Translations under genes and position numbers: made by a program | Part shown: piece after piece, positions 25,081-32,981 of the stretch | How positions within the stretch are numbered: the first letter of the stretch is position 1 | How the letters are laid out: each line of letters begins with the position of its first letter | Notes under the pieces: generated by a model | What the model saw: the letters and a program-made list of their open reading frames with translations, nothing else | Told to the model about the DNA's origin: nothing | Databases searched by the model: none | DNA from: Flavobacteriaceae bacterium PS02338 | GTDB taxonomy: Bacteria; Bacteroidota; Bacteroidia; Sphingobacteriales; Sphingobacteriaceae | DNA length: 64,000 bases | Assembly (NCBI GenBank): GCA_029959615.1 | Contig: JASCOD010000007.1 | Span: 1 to 64,000, forward strand | Direction of reading: 5' to 3'

Positions 25081-26289
25081 ATGGAGAAGGAAAATATTCA
25101 TTTTTATGTGGAGGAACTTAATGCCCTAAGACTACTAGTGCATAGCCTTATTGGCGAAGGCGTACAAATGCCCAAGACAGAAGAGCTATTTGCAGCGCAA
25201 ATGGTAGCAGAGGTTGCGGACTTTAAGAGACTGCTCCAAGACAGACAACTACATCTTAATAAGGGTGCCGTTACCTTTATGGATCATCTCCAAGCAGAAA
25301 TGTGCCGGATCTTGGAAGATTGCAACAACTATGCGTTGTTGGAAACACATTTGTTAACAGCGCTTAGGAAAGCAAATCTGGACATGGTCATCACAACAAT
25401 TGGTGAAATTTTTGAATATCTCGGCAATGATTATGCCCACTGCTTTAATTTTCAGATGAAAGTTCCATCTACCCTAAAAGCTAAGTTCCATTTTTGTATG
25501 GTCAAAGAGTGGAATAGGTTGGTGGCCAAACTTAAAAATGCAGGGATTGAAGAAGAGTTATTAACTGTGCTATCTGGTTATCATCAGGAACTGATGTCAA
25601 ATAAGGTACCCACTTTCCATGAAATGGGTTACTGGCGAAATATGATCGATGGTATTGGTAAAATAGATTTCAAGAAAAATCTTGACCTAGAGTATGCCCT
25701 GTTCTCCCAATTTTGCTACCTTAACTTTAATTATCCATCCTTGATACAATTTTGCACCAAAAAAATACAACGTAATTATAATCTTGTAGATGATTACAGG
25801 GAAGAGTTTATAAGGATTACTATTCAGCTGAGAACTTTAAGGCAGTTTTATGTTAGATCTGCATATGGCTTTGATACCGATTCCTCTCCTTTGACAGAGG
25901 TGTTGGAGGGGATTTTAGAAAATGAACTGTTATGTATCAAAAAATTGTTAAACATAAATAAAAAGGCCTTGACAAGAAACGGGGCAAAGTTTTTTCTTAG
26001 GCAGTTTTACTTTCGTATTTCTATTCCCATAGAGCTTTTTCTGTTTATCTTTAGGCTGATGATAGAGAAAGGGATTATACTGGTAAAGCGTAAGGCTGAT
26101 CTTTATGAATTTATCCATAGCCATGTAGGTACAGTTAAAAGGGATAACCTCTCCATTGGTAACATGCAGAACAGCTATTCTGAAAATAACAGAAGAACGG
26201 CCATTAAAGCAAGGGCGCTCTTGCAAACGCTTATTGCACATATTAACGAGAAATATATTTCGATATGTTTTATTGTTTCGCTGATATAA
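25081..26289 (+). CDS. RteC-like hypothetical protein
   Basis: A 402-residue helical protein without signal peptide. Its C-terminal third (PIELFLFIFRLMIEKGIILVK, then FIHSHVGTVKRDNLSIGNMQNSY) resembles the winged-helix-like end of RteC proteins, and the central part has a comparable pattern of long helices, but identity looks low. It lies two genes upstream of a clear rteC (27063). It may be a divergent RteC paralogue controlling excision or transfer. Weak assignment: only the C-terminal pattern supports it. Confidence 0.4.
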   Translation: MEKENIHFYVEELNALRLLVHSLIGEGVQMPKTEELFAAQMVAEVADFKRLLQDRQLHLNKGAVTFMDHLQAEMCRILEDCNNYALLETHLLTALRKANLDMVITTIGEIFEYLGNDYAHCFNFQMKVPSTLKAKFHFCMVKEWNRLVAKLKNAGIEEELLTVLSGYHQELMSNKVPTFHEMGYWRNMIDGIGKIDFKKNLDLEYALFSQFCYLNFNYPSLIQFCTKKIQRNYNLVDDYREEFIRITIQLRTLRQFYVRSAYGFDTDSSPLTEVLEGILENELLCIKKLLNINKKALTRNGAKFFLRQFYFRISIPIELFLFIFRLMIEKGIILVKRKADLYEFIHSHVGTVKRDNLSIGNMQNSYSENNRRTAIKARALLQTLIAHINEKYISICFIVSLI

Positions 26290-27062
26290 TATGTGGTTTA
26301 TTGCGGCTTAGCTAGGAGGTAATGTACTTTCAACAAAAAAGGCATACCAATATCCATCGAACATGCTCTCATCATTAACTCCCTAAACTATGTCTGCGCA
26401 AACGTAATAGGGTAGCTATAGTTTTATTTTTAGGAATTTTACAGCTTTTAACCTAGGGACAATATCCTCTCTACTTCTTTACGCTAGGCTTACCCCTTAA
26501 TACGAACATATTGAGGTTTCTTTTTACGGGCACAATGTGTCGGTCATATTTATTAAGTTCCTTTATTAGCCGTTCCAAGCTCATAATACCTTACACTTCA
26601 AAAATTATCGGTATATTCTGTTTCATCTTAATGGGTAGCTTAATCGGCGTATTCAACATTCCGCTAAGTTTGTCATTTGTAAGTACCGATGGTACTGCCA
26701 AAAAAGTGTTTTGTGTTTTTCCGCCTTTAGTTTTGATTTTGTCTTAGACAGAAGTTCTTACCAAAACTAAGGCAATTCACCATACGTTTTTCAATAGAAT
26801 CCGTATATTTTAAATAGCGGTTAAGATCTTCCAACATAGAATTAAACAGGCTATCTGCCTTGTCTTGATAATAAGGACATGTCATTCCATCCAATAAATT
26901 CACTTTTTAGCGTGATTAAAGCCATAATCTAATATTGGGTGGAATTTTTAATACGAGTTTTCCACTTGAAATACCGCAGCCACTTTACAAATTTTGGAAT
27001 ACAATTCGAATCATATTCCTATCGAAAATTTAACTGTGTATTAAAATCTAAAATTCTTTAGT
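26290..27062 (-). pseudogene. gap with possible decayed minus-strand ORFs
   Basis: This 770-bp gap has no intact gene. On the minus strand, 26910 to 26471 reads in three successive frames with protein-like content: LLDGMTCPYYQDKADSLFNS, then VPSVLTNDKLSGMLNTPIKL, then MSLERLIKELNKYDRH (ATG at 26584, stop at 26471). The breaks between them suggest one frameshifted gene. I cannot name the family. The plus-strand frame at 26511 looks like a shadow. Confidence 0.3.
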
Positions 27063-27947
27063 ATGATACTAGCCCAGGCCAAAAAGCTGCTCCAAAAGTT
27101 CCAAGTGGAAATTGAACGTTTAGAAAACAGTAGAGAAGATCTGACTGCTCCATTGGATAATTTTCTTGAAACTGTTTACTTATACAATAAAAGCCTTAAG
27201 GAGCTTGTGCTGTCCACTTCTTTCGAAAATACGAAGGAAGAAATTACCTTCTTTAAATCTATTAAGCCCCAGTTCATATGTCTGCAATTATATTATCTGG
27301 CATTGCAAGATCTTAATATGAAATGTCCCAAGGGAAATAGAAAGCGGATCAGGAAGTTATATGAAAAGGAACTTCAAAAGATTGAATGTTTTTTTGAAGC
27401 TAATAGGTCCATGGTGCATTATTACCACTCGGGTGTCAACCACATGGATGAGGAACTCTTTGTAAGAGGGCTGAGATACTACCCAAATTGGCTTGTCGAG
27501 ATCAGGACTGATGTGGACGATCGCTTTTCTACAGCGGCAGATTATCTGATAGCTAGGATTTTGGCGGCAGAAAAAATACAGGACCACATTATAAAATTTC
27601 TAGATAGTCTTGAAAATCCACCCGATACTTCTGCCGGCACAGTGCAACCTGATTGGAACCTGAATTGGACCGGGGAATCTATCAACCTTATCGAAATAGC
27701 TTATGGTATCTGGTTAACTGGCCAGATCAATAACGGCAATGCTACCGTTTCGGAAATTGTGAGGTGGTTGGAAACAACACTGAAAATTAATATTGGAAGG
27801 GCATACCGAAGATGGACGGAAATTTCCAGAAGAGATAGTATGACTACTACCAAATATCTCGACAGGATGAAGGAAGCCATCCACACACGGTTGATAAATG
27901 AGGATGACCTAAAAAGGCAAAAAAGACAGCTGTTAAAAAACAGCTAG
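27063..27947 (+). CDS. rteC: RteC-family regulator of conjugative element excision
   Basis: A 294-residue protein matching RteC. The central helices carry YYHSGVNHMDEELFVRG and the C-terminal DNA-binding half has LNWTGESINLIEIAYGIW, NNGNATVSEIVRWLE and RRDSMTTTKYLDRMKEAI, all in the family order. In CTnDOT, RteC activates the excision operon. Here it sits directly before two excisionase-like HTH genes and the transfer region, the expected place. No RteA/RteB two-component pair is visible in the window. Confidence 0.85.
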   Translation: MILAQAKKLLQKFQVEIERLENSREDLTAPLDNFLETVYLYNKSLKELVLSTSFENTKEEITFFKSIKPQFICLQLYYLALQDLNMKCPKGNRKRIRKLYEKELQKIECFFEANRSMVHYYHSGVNHMDEELFVRGLRYYPNWLVEIRTDVDDRFSTAADYLIARILAAEKIQDHIIKFLDSLENPPDTSAGTVQPDWNLNWTGESINLIEIAYGIWLTGQINNGNATVSEIVRWLETTLKINIGRAYRRWTEISRRDSMTTTKYLDRMKEAIHTRLINEDDLKRQKRQLLKNS

Positions 27948-28080
27948 AATAACAGAATTAAACAAGATTTATATAAAAAGTTTAGGGTCCGACCCTATAA
28001 GTTGTCAATCAACCACCCCGATACTTTGAAGCTTTGTTCCGGAAATGGATAGTTAATCCAAGAATTTTTAAGGAACGCTT

Positions 28081-28359
28081 ATGAAGCTGAAAGACCTGTT
28101 CACCCTCTTAAAGAATGCCGCCGAACAAGGAGCCAAGAAAGCCCTTTCGGAAAGTGGGCAGCTACAGGAACAGCTGAGCAAGGCGGAAGCCTATCGGCTA
28201 TTTGGCCGTGGCAATGTGGACCGTTGGATCACTGAAGGTCTGATCAGTCCAGTCATCTGCAAAGAAAGGCCATCCCGAAAATATCTGGACCGTAACAGGC
28301 TAGAGGCAATCGCTGCTTCCAGCAACCGGATTACCTACCTGCCTGTGGCAGAAAGGTAG
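28081..28359 (+). CDS. excisionase-like HTH protein, paralogue 1
   Basis: A 92-residue protein with a MerR/excisionase-type winged HTH: SKAEAYRLFGRGNVDRWITEG (helix-turn-helix) followed by a basic wing (KERPSRKYLDRNRLEAIA). It is paralogous to the product of 28697-28972 (shared A-x-x-G-A-K, L-x-K-x-E-A and RWI-x-x-GLI). Such small DNA-bending proteins act with integrase in excision or regulate transfer genes. It lies 134 bp after rteC. Confidence 0.75.
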   Translation: MKLKDLFTLLKNAAEQGAKKALSESGQLQEQLSKAEAYRLFGRGNVDRWITEGLISPVICKERPSRKYLDRNRLEAIAASSNRITYLPVAER

Positions 28360-28535
28360 ACTTCTTCATTTCCCAACGATCTTTGACGTATAGGGATGAA
28401 GCATTAACCCGCCTAAGAAACGGGAAATTTTGCGAAAGTGAGGTTAGGTATCCGTTCTATTCTTCAGGCCAATAGGTCAAGTGGATCAGAACAGATCGAG
28501 CACCAACAGCTGAAAGCGCATTGGCAGGCCGAGGA

Positions 28536-28646
28536 AACTATCGTGTATAGTTCCCAAGAGGCCCGTATCGTAGGATACGACGCTGGTAGTCCCGAACAAA
28601 TCAACCGGCAAAGTGGATTGTTGCGGGCTCGCTGCCCGCTGCCGGT
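28536..28646. ncRNA. cluster of stem-loops between the two HTH genes
   Basis: Three consecutive hairpins in 110 bp: AACTAT/ATAGTT (28536-28552), CGTATC/GATACG (28564-28579), and a nested one, ACCGGCA/TGCCGGT (28604-28646) enclosing GCGGGC/GCCCGC (28623-28639). A GTG-started 74-codon frame crosses it but has no protein-like features. It may be a small RNA, a leader for the second HTH gene, or a binding site for the HTH proteins. Strand is unproven. Confidence 0.4.
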
Positions 28647-28696
28647 TCTCCCAGGGCAATAATTACGCCCTTAATCTCCATTAAAACGAAATTACC

Positions 28697-28972
28697 ATGA
28701 TAATTCAAATGACCGACCATCAGCTAGGCAAGCTCCTGCGCGATGCCGCCGAAATGGGGGCCAAACTGACACTTTCGAGCCTTGGAAAGATCAGGCCGTA
28801 CCTGACAAAGTCCGAGGCATTCCGGTCCTATGGGCGAAAAAACATCGAGAGGTGGATCGATCAGGGACTGATCACTCCCCGCAAGGACGGAAACCAATCT
28901 GCCCCCTGGCGTATCGAACGCATCGAAGTAGAGGCGATCCGAAAGGCCAAAGATGCCATACTCCATATCTGA
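28697..28972 (+). CDS. excisionase-like HTH protein, paralogue 2
   Basis: A 91-residue winged-HTH protein (SEAFRSYGRKNIERWIDQGL, then PWRIERIEVEAI), paralogous to the product of 28081-28359. It starts a run of closely spaced genes (29002, 29847) toward the transfer region. Two tandem paralogues are common in Bacteroidota ICEs, possibly with one acting on the att site and the other as a regulator. Confidence 0.75.
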   Translation: MIIQMTDHQLGKLLRDAAEMGAKLTLSSLGKIRPYLTKSEAFRSYGRKNIERWIDQGLITPRKDGNQSAPWRIERIEVEAIRKAKDAILHI

Positions 28973-29001
28973 ACCATTTTCAAAATTAAATAACCAAAGA
29001 C

Positions 29002-29850
29002 ATGAAAGCAACATTTTTAAATACGTGTTCCAGTAGTGAACAGGTACCCTTAGGTATGTTATTGGACCATTTGGGACACAGGCCCGCCAAGATCAAGGGA
29101 GATGAACATCTTTACTATAACGTGCTGAAAAGTGCCGACACCAGGTCGACCTTTGTTGTAAACGGGCACCTTAATATCTGGTATGACCGATTGACAAAGA
29201 AAAGCGGAAATGTCATCGACTTTTGCGTGGCCTATTGGCCCGAACTTGACCGGGTACAGGTATCCGAGAAGCTCGACCAGATTGTCCAATTGATAGCAAA
29301 CTCCCAAAAGATACATGTACCATTAACCGGTAGGCGAAAAAGGCTGGGCATCAAAGTCCCTTTTTACCATATCGCCGAAACAAGACCAGTAGGCTGCAAT
29401 ACCGAAATTACGTCCTATCTGCAATCTCAGGAAATATGGGAAATCTCCATAGGCCATCTAAAGGAGGTCTATTACTACGTTATCGATGAAAAAGGAAAAC
29501 GTAAGGACTTCTTTGCCGCTGGATGGCAGAACGAGAATAGTGGTTGGGAGGTAAGGGGCAGGAATTTCTCCGGATGTCTTGGTAAAAAGGGAATGACATT
29601 TATTCCCGGCAATATGGATAGTCTGATCCTATTCGAGGATTATCTGGAGTACCTCAGGTGGAAACGGACCAACATACCATCCAGTCCGAGCATATTGGTC
29701 ATCAATTCGCCTGAATTCCTCGATGCCGCTAAAAAGCGTCTGACAAAATTCAGGGATGTTGCCGTTTTCTTTGGAAAACAATATCTGGATGACGAGACCC
29801 TATCGGCCATCCAAAAATTAGATCCACAAAAAATTGTTCTTGTGCCATGA
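29002..29850 (+). CDS. Toprim-domain primase-like protein, paralogue 1
   Basis: A 282-residue protein. Its N-terminal part resembles a DnaG-type CHC2 region in layout (VPLGMLLDHLGHRPAK, NIWYDRLTKKSGNVIDFC) but lacks the zinc-binding Cys/His set. The C-terminal half is Toprim-like: MDSLILFEDYLEYLRWK and ILVINSPEFLDAAKKRL. Asp residues replace parts of the usual E...DxD set, so activity is doubtful. The next gene encodes a paralogue whose start overlaps by 4 bp. The pair may act in element replication or in priming after transfer. Confidence 0.65.
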   Translation: MKATFLNTCSSSEQVPLGMLLDHLGHRPAKIKGDEHLYYNVLKSADTRSTFVVNGHLNIWYDRLTKKSGNVIDFCVAYWPELDRVQVSEKLDQIVQLIANSQKIHVPLTGRRKRLGIKVPFYHIAETRPVGCNTEITSYLQSQEIWEISIGHLKEVYYYVIDEKGKRKDFFAAGWQNENSGWEVRGRNFSGCLGKKGMTFIPGNMDSLILFEDYLEYLRWKRTNIPSSPSILVINSPEFLDAAKKRLTKFRDVAVFFGKQYLDDETLSAIQKLDPQKIVLVP

Positions 29851-30830
29851 CAGAGTTTATAGATATGTCCACGCTGGAAAATATTTCCATCGTCGATTTT
29901 CTGTCCCGTTTGGGGCACCATCCCGTAAAGAAGAGTGGCAGGGAGTTTTTTTACCATAGTATGCTCAGGGAGACCAAAAAAGATACCCCATCCTTTACCG
30001 TCTGGGATGCCGGGGGCAAATGGATCGACCGTGGAGGCCCCGGAGAGGCCAACATCAAGGGCGGGGGCATTGTACAGTTGGGGCTGGCCTATTGGCCCCA
30101 GCTGCCCTTTGTAGAGGTACTGCACAAGATCAGGGAGGTCAATAATATGGACACTTCGCTGATCCCCGATTATAGGCCGCCCGAAAAATATGTTCCCGAA
30201 ACGGAGGAAGCAGGCTATAAATTCGAACTGGTGAACACCAGGCCCATAGGTTCGAACTATGTGCTTACCCAATATCTTAAATCAAGGGGCATCCTGGACG
30301 TTGCAAATGACCATCTGAGCGAGGTCTATTACCGCCGTACCGATAGGTCTGGGGAGCAGCCTGTCTTCTATGCCATCGGATGGCAGAACGAGCATGGCAA
30401 TTGGGAATTCTCCAATGCAAAGGGCTTTAAGAGCAGTATCGGCGCCAAGGGCGTTTCCATCGTTGAGGGCAGTGCGGACCATGTGGTACTTTTCGAGGGA
30501 CGCTTTGATTTTCTCAGTTGGCTAAAGGAAAAAAATCCCGAGCCACAGCCAACGGCCATCATCCTAAACTCTATCGTATACCTTGACAAGATCATCGACC
30601 GTATCAGGGACATTCCAAAGATCGATGTCTATTTTGACAACGATCCCCCAGGTAAAAAGTGTACCTCCCAACTGATAGGGGAAGTAGGCCATGCCGTTGA
30701 CCGTTCCTATGAATACGAGGGCTATAAGGACTACAACGAAAAAATAAAGAATGGGATGGGATCCCAAGAAAATATGGCAGTGACTGCGGACATGAACCGG
30801 CAAAATCCACGGACTGTCCCCAAGCGTTAG
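29847..30830 (+). CDS. Toprim-domain primase-like protein, paralogue 2
   Basis: A 327-residue paralogue of the preceding protein with the same order: ISIVDFLSRLGHHPVKKSG, KWIDRGGPGEANIKGG, then the Toprim core VVLFEGRFDFLSW (Glu) and IDVYFDNDPPGKKC (D-x-D), which looks intact. Translationally coupled to the upstream gene. This copy is therefore the better candidate for catalysis, with the first possibly a structural partner. The family is common in Bacteroidota ICE modules just upstream of mobilisation genes. Confidence 0.72.
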   Translation: MTEFIDMSTLENISIVDFLSRLGHHPVKKSGREFFYHSMLRETKKDTPSFTVWDAGGKWIDRGGPGEANIKGGGIVQLGLAYWPQLPFVEVLHKIREVNNMDTSLIPDYRPPEKYVPETEEAGYKFELVNTRPIGSNYVLTQYLKSRGILDVANDHLSEVYYRRTDRSGEQPVFYAIGWQNEHGNWEFSNAKGFKSSIGAKGVSIVEGSADHVVLFEGRFDFLSWLKEKNPEPQPTAIILNSIVYLDKIIDRIRDIPKIDVYFDNDPPGKKCTSQLIGEVGHAVDRSYEYEGYKDYNEKIKNGMGSQENMAVTADMNRQNPRTVPKR

Positions 30831-30839
30831 CCACCTATA

Positions 30840-31200
30840 CAGCTATATGGTTATCCATATATCCCGATATAAAATATCTACTCCAGTATATAGCCATATA
30901 TACAACTATCCCTCTATCCGATAACCTAAATATACAAACATATGCATATCTGTCTATTCCCAAAGATGTTGCCCTACCTGCCCATCTATCCATATATATG
31001 GATAGATGAATGTACAGCTAAAGAGCTATGTCCCTATCTGTATATATGGCTATATAGCTATCCCCTTATACCGATACCCATCTATCCGCTTATGTGGATA
31101 TATGCATATCTTATAGACAGCTATATGCTGATCTGAACAGTTTGTACCTTCACATATCCATATTATCGGCTATTCTGCTATCTGGATATCCAACTATCGG
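30840..31200. repeat. low-complexity TATCC/CTATA-rich tract
   Basis: About 360 bp made almost wholly of degenerate variants of tatCC, CTATAT, TATGGATA and CCgATA, with several short palindromes (for example TATCCATATATATGGATA). A frame at 30942 is open only because of the repeat and translates to a Tyr/Ile/Pro-rich, non-protein-like string. It lies between the Toprim genes and the oriT-like structure and may be a DNA-unwinding or protein-binding region. Confidence 0.6.
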
Positions 31201-31218
31201 TATAACCGTACCCAATCC

Positions 31219-31265
31219 CAAAAAATGCCCATTTCCGTGCAGACGGCATAAGGGCTTTTTTTTGT
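31219..31265 (+). terminator. terminator-like hairpin
   Basis: GCCC (31227-31230) and GGGC (31252-31255) enclose CCGT/ACGG and are followed by TTTTTTTT; an A-run precedes. It could end transcripts from the Toprim operon before the mobilisation genes. Confidence 0.6.
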
Positions 31266-31274
31266 TTTGTAGTG

Positions 31275-31340
31275 GGCAAGTTGTGTTTTTGTCCGTACAG
31301 CCCGCCTACGGCTGGGCTGCCCGATAAAAACTTACTTGCC
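31275..31340. repeat. long imperfect inverted repeat, candidate oriT element
   Basis: 31275-31293 pairs with 31323-31340 (about 15 of 18 positions: GGCAAGT...AAAAAC type arms), enclosing a second hairpin AGCCC/GGGCT around GCCTACGGCT. More GC-rich complementary sequence follows to ~31375. It lies directly upstream of the methyltransferase-mobilisation cluster, where oriT of Bacteroidota elements is often found. No nick site can be assigned. Confidence 0.4.
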
Positions 31341-31460
31341 TTAGACCCGCCCAGCCCGATGGGCAGGGGCGGAACTAAGGAAGAAAAAAGCTCGCAACTC
31401 GCTTTTTTTACATCCGACACCCAACCAATCCCCTTTTTATTCACGAAACAAAGCTAGCTT

Positions 31461-32579
31461 ATGCTAAGACACGGTAGCCTATTTAGTGGTATCGGCGGTT
31501 TTGATATCGCCGCCACATGGATGGGCTGGAAGAATATTTTCTCCTGCGAGAACAATCCATTCTGCCAGACCATATTGAAACATTACTGGCCACAAACCCA
31601 CCATTATGAAAATATCTTCAAATTCAATGCAACTAAGTATCGAGGACACGTTGACATCATCAGCGGAGGTTTTCCCTGCCAGCCATTCAGCCAGGCCGGA
31701 AGGCGAAAGGGGAAAGCGGATGACCGCTACCTCTGGCCAGAAACTCGTAGAGTTATTATGGAAGCAAGGCCAAAGTGGATCGTTCTTGAAAACGTTGCTG
31801 GACTGTTTACCATTCTGGAGCCGGAGAGTTTATCTGAAATGGAAATCAAAGAGATTGAGCTTTTTTGTCAGGACAGTGAACAGGAAGCAAATACCATCAT
31901 CATCAGTCTCCAGCGAAGAGTCATTGGAAGCATTATTTCAGAAATTGGATCAGCGGGATACGTACTTCCCAGGCTTGAAGATGGCAGCCCAATCGTTCTG
32001 TGTATTCCAGCTTGCGCCGTCAACGCCCCACATCGAAGAGACCGAACCTGGTTTGTTGCCTACGCCAAACACGGTACAGATCGGGAGGATCTCGATAGAC
32101 CGGGAGACCCTGAAGGTGACCGAAAGAACGATGAAGGACGGCAAGCCCAAGCAACGGTCCATCAAGGATTCGCTGATCATGATCGCGGCGAGCAATGGGC
32201 TGATCCCCACGATCACCACGATGGACAGCACGGGAGCAACGGCGAAAATGAAATCCACACAGGTAAAGACTGGCAGTATGCACAGTATGACCCTGGGCAG
32301 ATTGATCTCCATGTTGCCAACGCCAGTGGCAAGGGACTGGAAGGGAGTAGTGGGGGTAGAGGACAAGAATTTGCCGGCGGCAGTAAAATTCCTGATTGGG
32401 ATGGATGGCCATCTCAACCCCCGGTTTGTGGCGGAGATGATGGGCTTCCCCGAAAACTGGACGGAATTACCATTCCAAAGTGGCGGGTAGAGAGCATCAA
32501 GGCCTATGGCAATGCCATCGTTCCACAGGTCGCCCTTGAAATCTTCAGGGCCATCGAAAAAGTGGACAGGCCAATCTAA
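31461..32579 (+). CDS. C5 cytosine DNA methyltransferase (phage/ICE type)
   Basis: A 372-residue protein. Motif I: LFSGIGGFDIAA; motif IV: GGFPCQPFSQAG with nucleophile Cys73; motif VI: LENVAG; motif VIII: CAVNAPHRRDRTWFVA; motifs IX-X: ESIKAYGNAIVPQV near the C-terminus. The stretch between motifs VIII and IX (~residues 200-340), where the target-recognition domain lies, is Asp/Gly/His-rich and odd, and the +1 frame over the same DNA is also open and looks conserved (see the ORF at 31606). The enzyme probably modifies element DNA against restriction. No restriction endonuclease gene is nearby, so it is an orphan methylase. Confidence 0.88.
   Translation: MLRHGSLFSGIGGFDIAATWMGWKNIFSCENNPFCQTILKHYWPQTHHYENIFKFNATKYRGHVDIISGGFPCQPFSQAGRRKGKADDRYLWPETRRVIMEARPKWIVLENVAGLFTILEPESLSEMEIKEIELFCQDSEQEANTIIISLQRRVIGSIISEIGSAGYVLPRLEDGSPIVLCIPACAVNAPHRRDRTWFVAYAKHGTDREDLDRPGDPEGDRKNDEGRQAQATVHQGFADHDRGEQWADPHDHHDGQHGSNGENEIHTGKDWQYAQYDPGQIDLHVANASGKGLEGSSGGRGQEFAGGSKIPDWDGWPSQPPVCGGDDGLPRKLDGITIPKWRVESIKAYGNAIVPQVALEIFRAIEKVDRPI
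31606..32490 (+). CDS. overlapping +1-frame ORF within the methyltransferase gene
   Basis: A 294-codon open frame lying wholly inside the methyltransferase gene, shifted +1. It contains motifs that do not look random: two LLPTP/MLPTP repeats (GLLPTPNTVQIG, MLPTPVARDWKG) and LNPRFVAEMMGFPENWTELP, which resembles the MGFP region of C5 methylase recognition domains and matches, as I recall it, a family of proteins found with these methylases in Bacteroidota mobile elements. It ends just before the GNA motif of the main frame. Either both frames are translated or frameshifting joins them. No start signal stands out. Confidence 0.45.
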   Translation: MKISSNSMQLSIEDTLTSSAEVFPASHSARPEGERGKRMTATSGQKLVELLWKQGQSGSFLKTLLDCLPFWSRRVYLKWKSKRLSFFVRTVNRKQIPSSSVSSEESLEALFQKLDQRDTYFPGLKMAAQSFCVFQLAPSTPHIEETEPGLLPTPNTVQIGRISIDRETLKVTERTMKDGKPKQRSIKDSLIMIAASNGLIPTITTMDSTGATAKMKSTQVKTGSMHSMTLGRLISMLPTPVARDWKGVVGVEDKNLPAAVKFLIGMDGHLNPRFVAEMMGFPENWTELPFQSGG

Positions 32580-32592
32580 AAGCTAAGACCAT

Positions 32593-32979
32593 ATGGCAAA
32601 AGATGCACCATCCGACCGCAAGATACGCCGCTTTGAGCTGAGGCTGAGCGAAGGGGAACTTGCCCAGTTCCTTGAACTTGAAAAATCGCTGGGCATCAGC
32701 CGCGCCGATATCGTGCGCATCAGGGTACTGAAAAATTCGACAAAGATGCTGGTGAATGCCAAAGAGCTGATCAAAAGGCTGGACCGCACCGGTGCGGAAC
32801 TGGGCAGGGCAGGCAACAATATCAACCAATTGGCCAGACACGCCAACGTACTGAACAAACGTGGAATGTTGGCCCCTGAAGTTATCACAAATTTTAACCG
32901 ACTGTTTGCCGAACATATCAAAGTCCAAAGGGAACTTGAAAAACAGTTCCGCCAACTGATCAGACTGATGAAAGGTTAA
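32593..32979 (+). CDS. relaxosome accessory protein (MobC-like, ribbon-helix-helix)
   Basis: A 128-residue basic protein: N-terminal RHH-like region (KIRRFELRLSEGELAQFLELE, SRADIVRIRVL) and the family signature RTGAELGRAGNNINQLARHAN. It binds oriT and recruits the relaxase, whose gene starts 3 bp after this one ends. In Bacteroides elements the equivalent is called MobA; elsewhere MobC. Confidence 0.88.
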   Translation: MAKDAPSDRKIRRFELRLSEGELAQFLELEKSLGISRADIVRIRVLKNSTKMLVNAKELIKRLDRTGAELGRAGNNINQLARHANVLNKRGMLAPEVITNFNRLFAEHIKVQRELEKQFRQLIRLMKG

Positions 32980-32981
32980 CC

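Noticed and set aside
26511..26747. 78-codon plus-strand hydrophobic ORF
   Set aside because: The opposite strand reads more like decayed protein sequence; this frame is probably its shadow.
28438..28662. 74-codon GTG-started ORF between the HTH genes
   Set aside because: It spans three strong hairpins, lacks protein-like patterning and has no recognisable motif; a structured nucleic acid explains the region better.
30942..31327. Overlapping short plus-strand ORFs
   Set aside because: They are open only because of the CTATA/TATCC low-complexity tract and translate to Tyr/Ile/Pro-rich strings.
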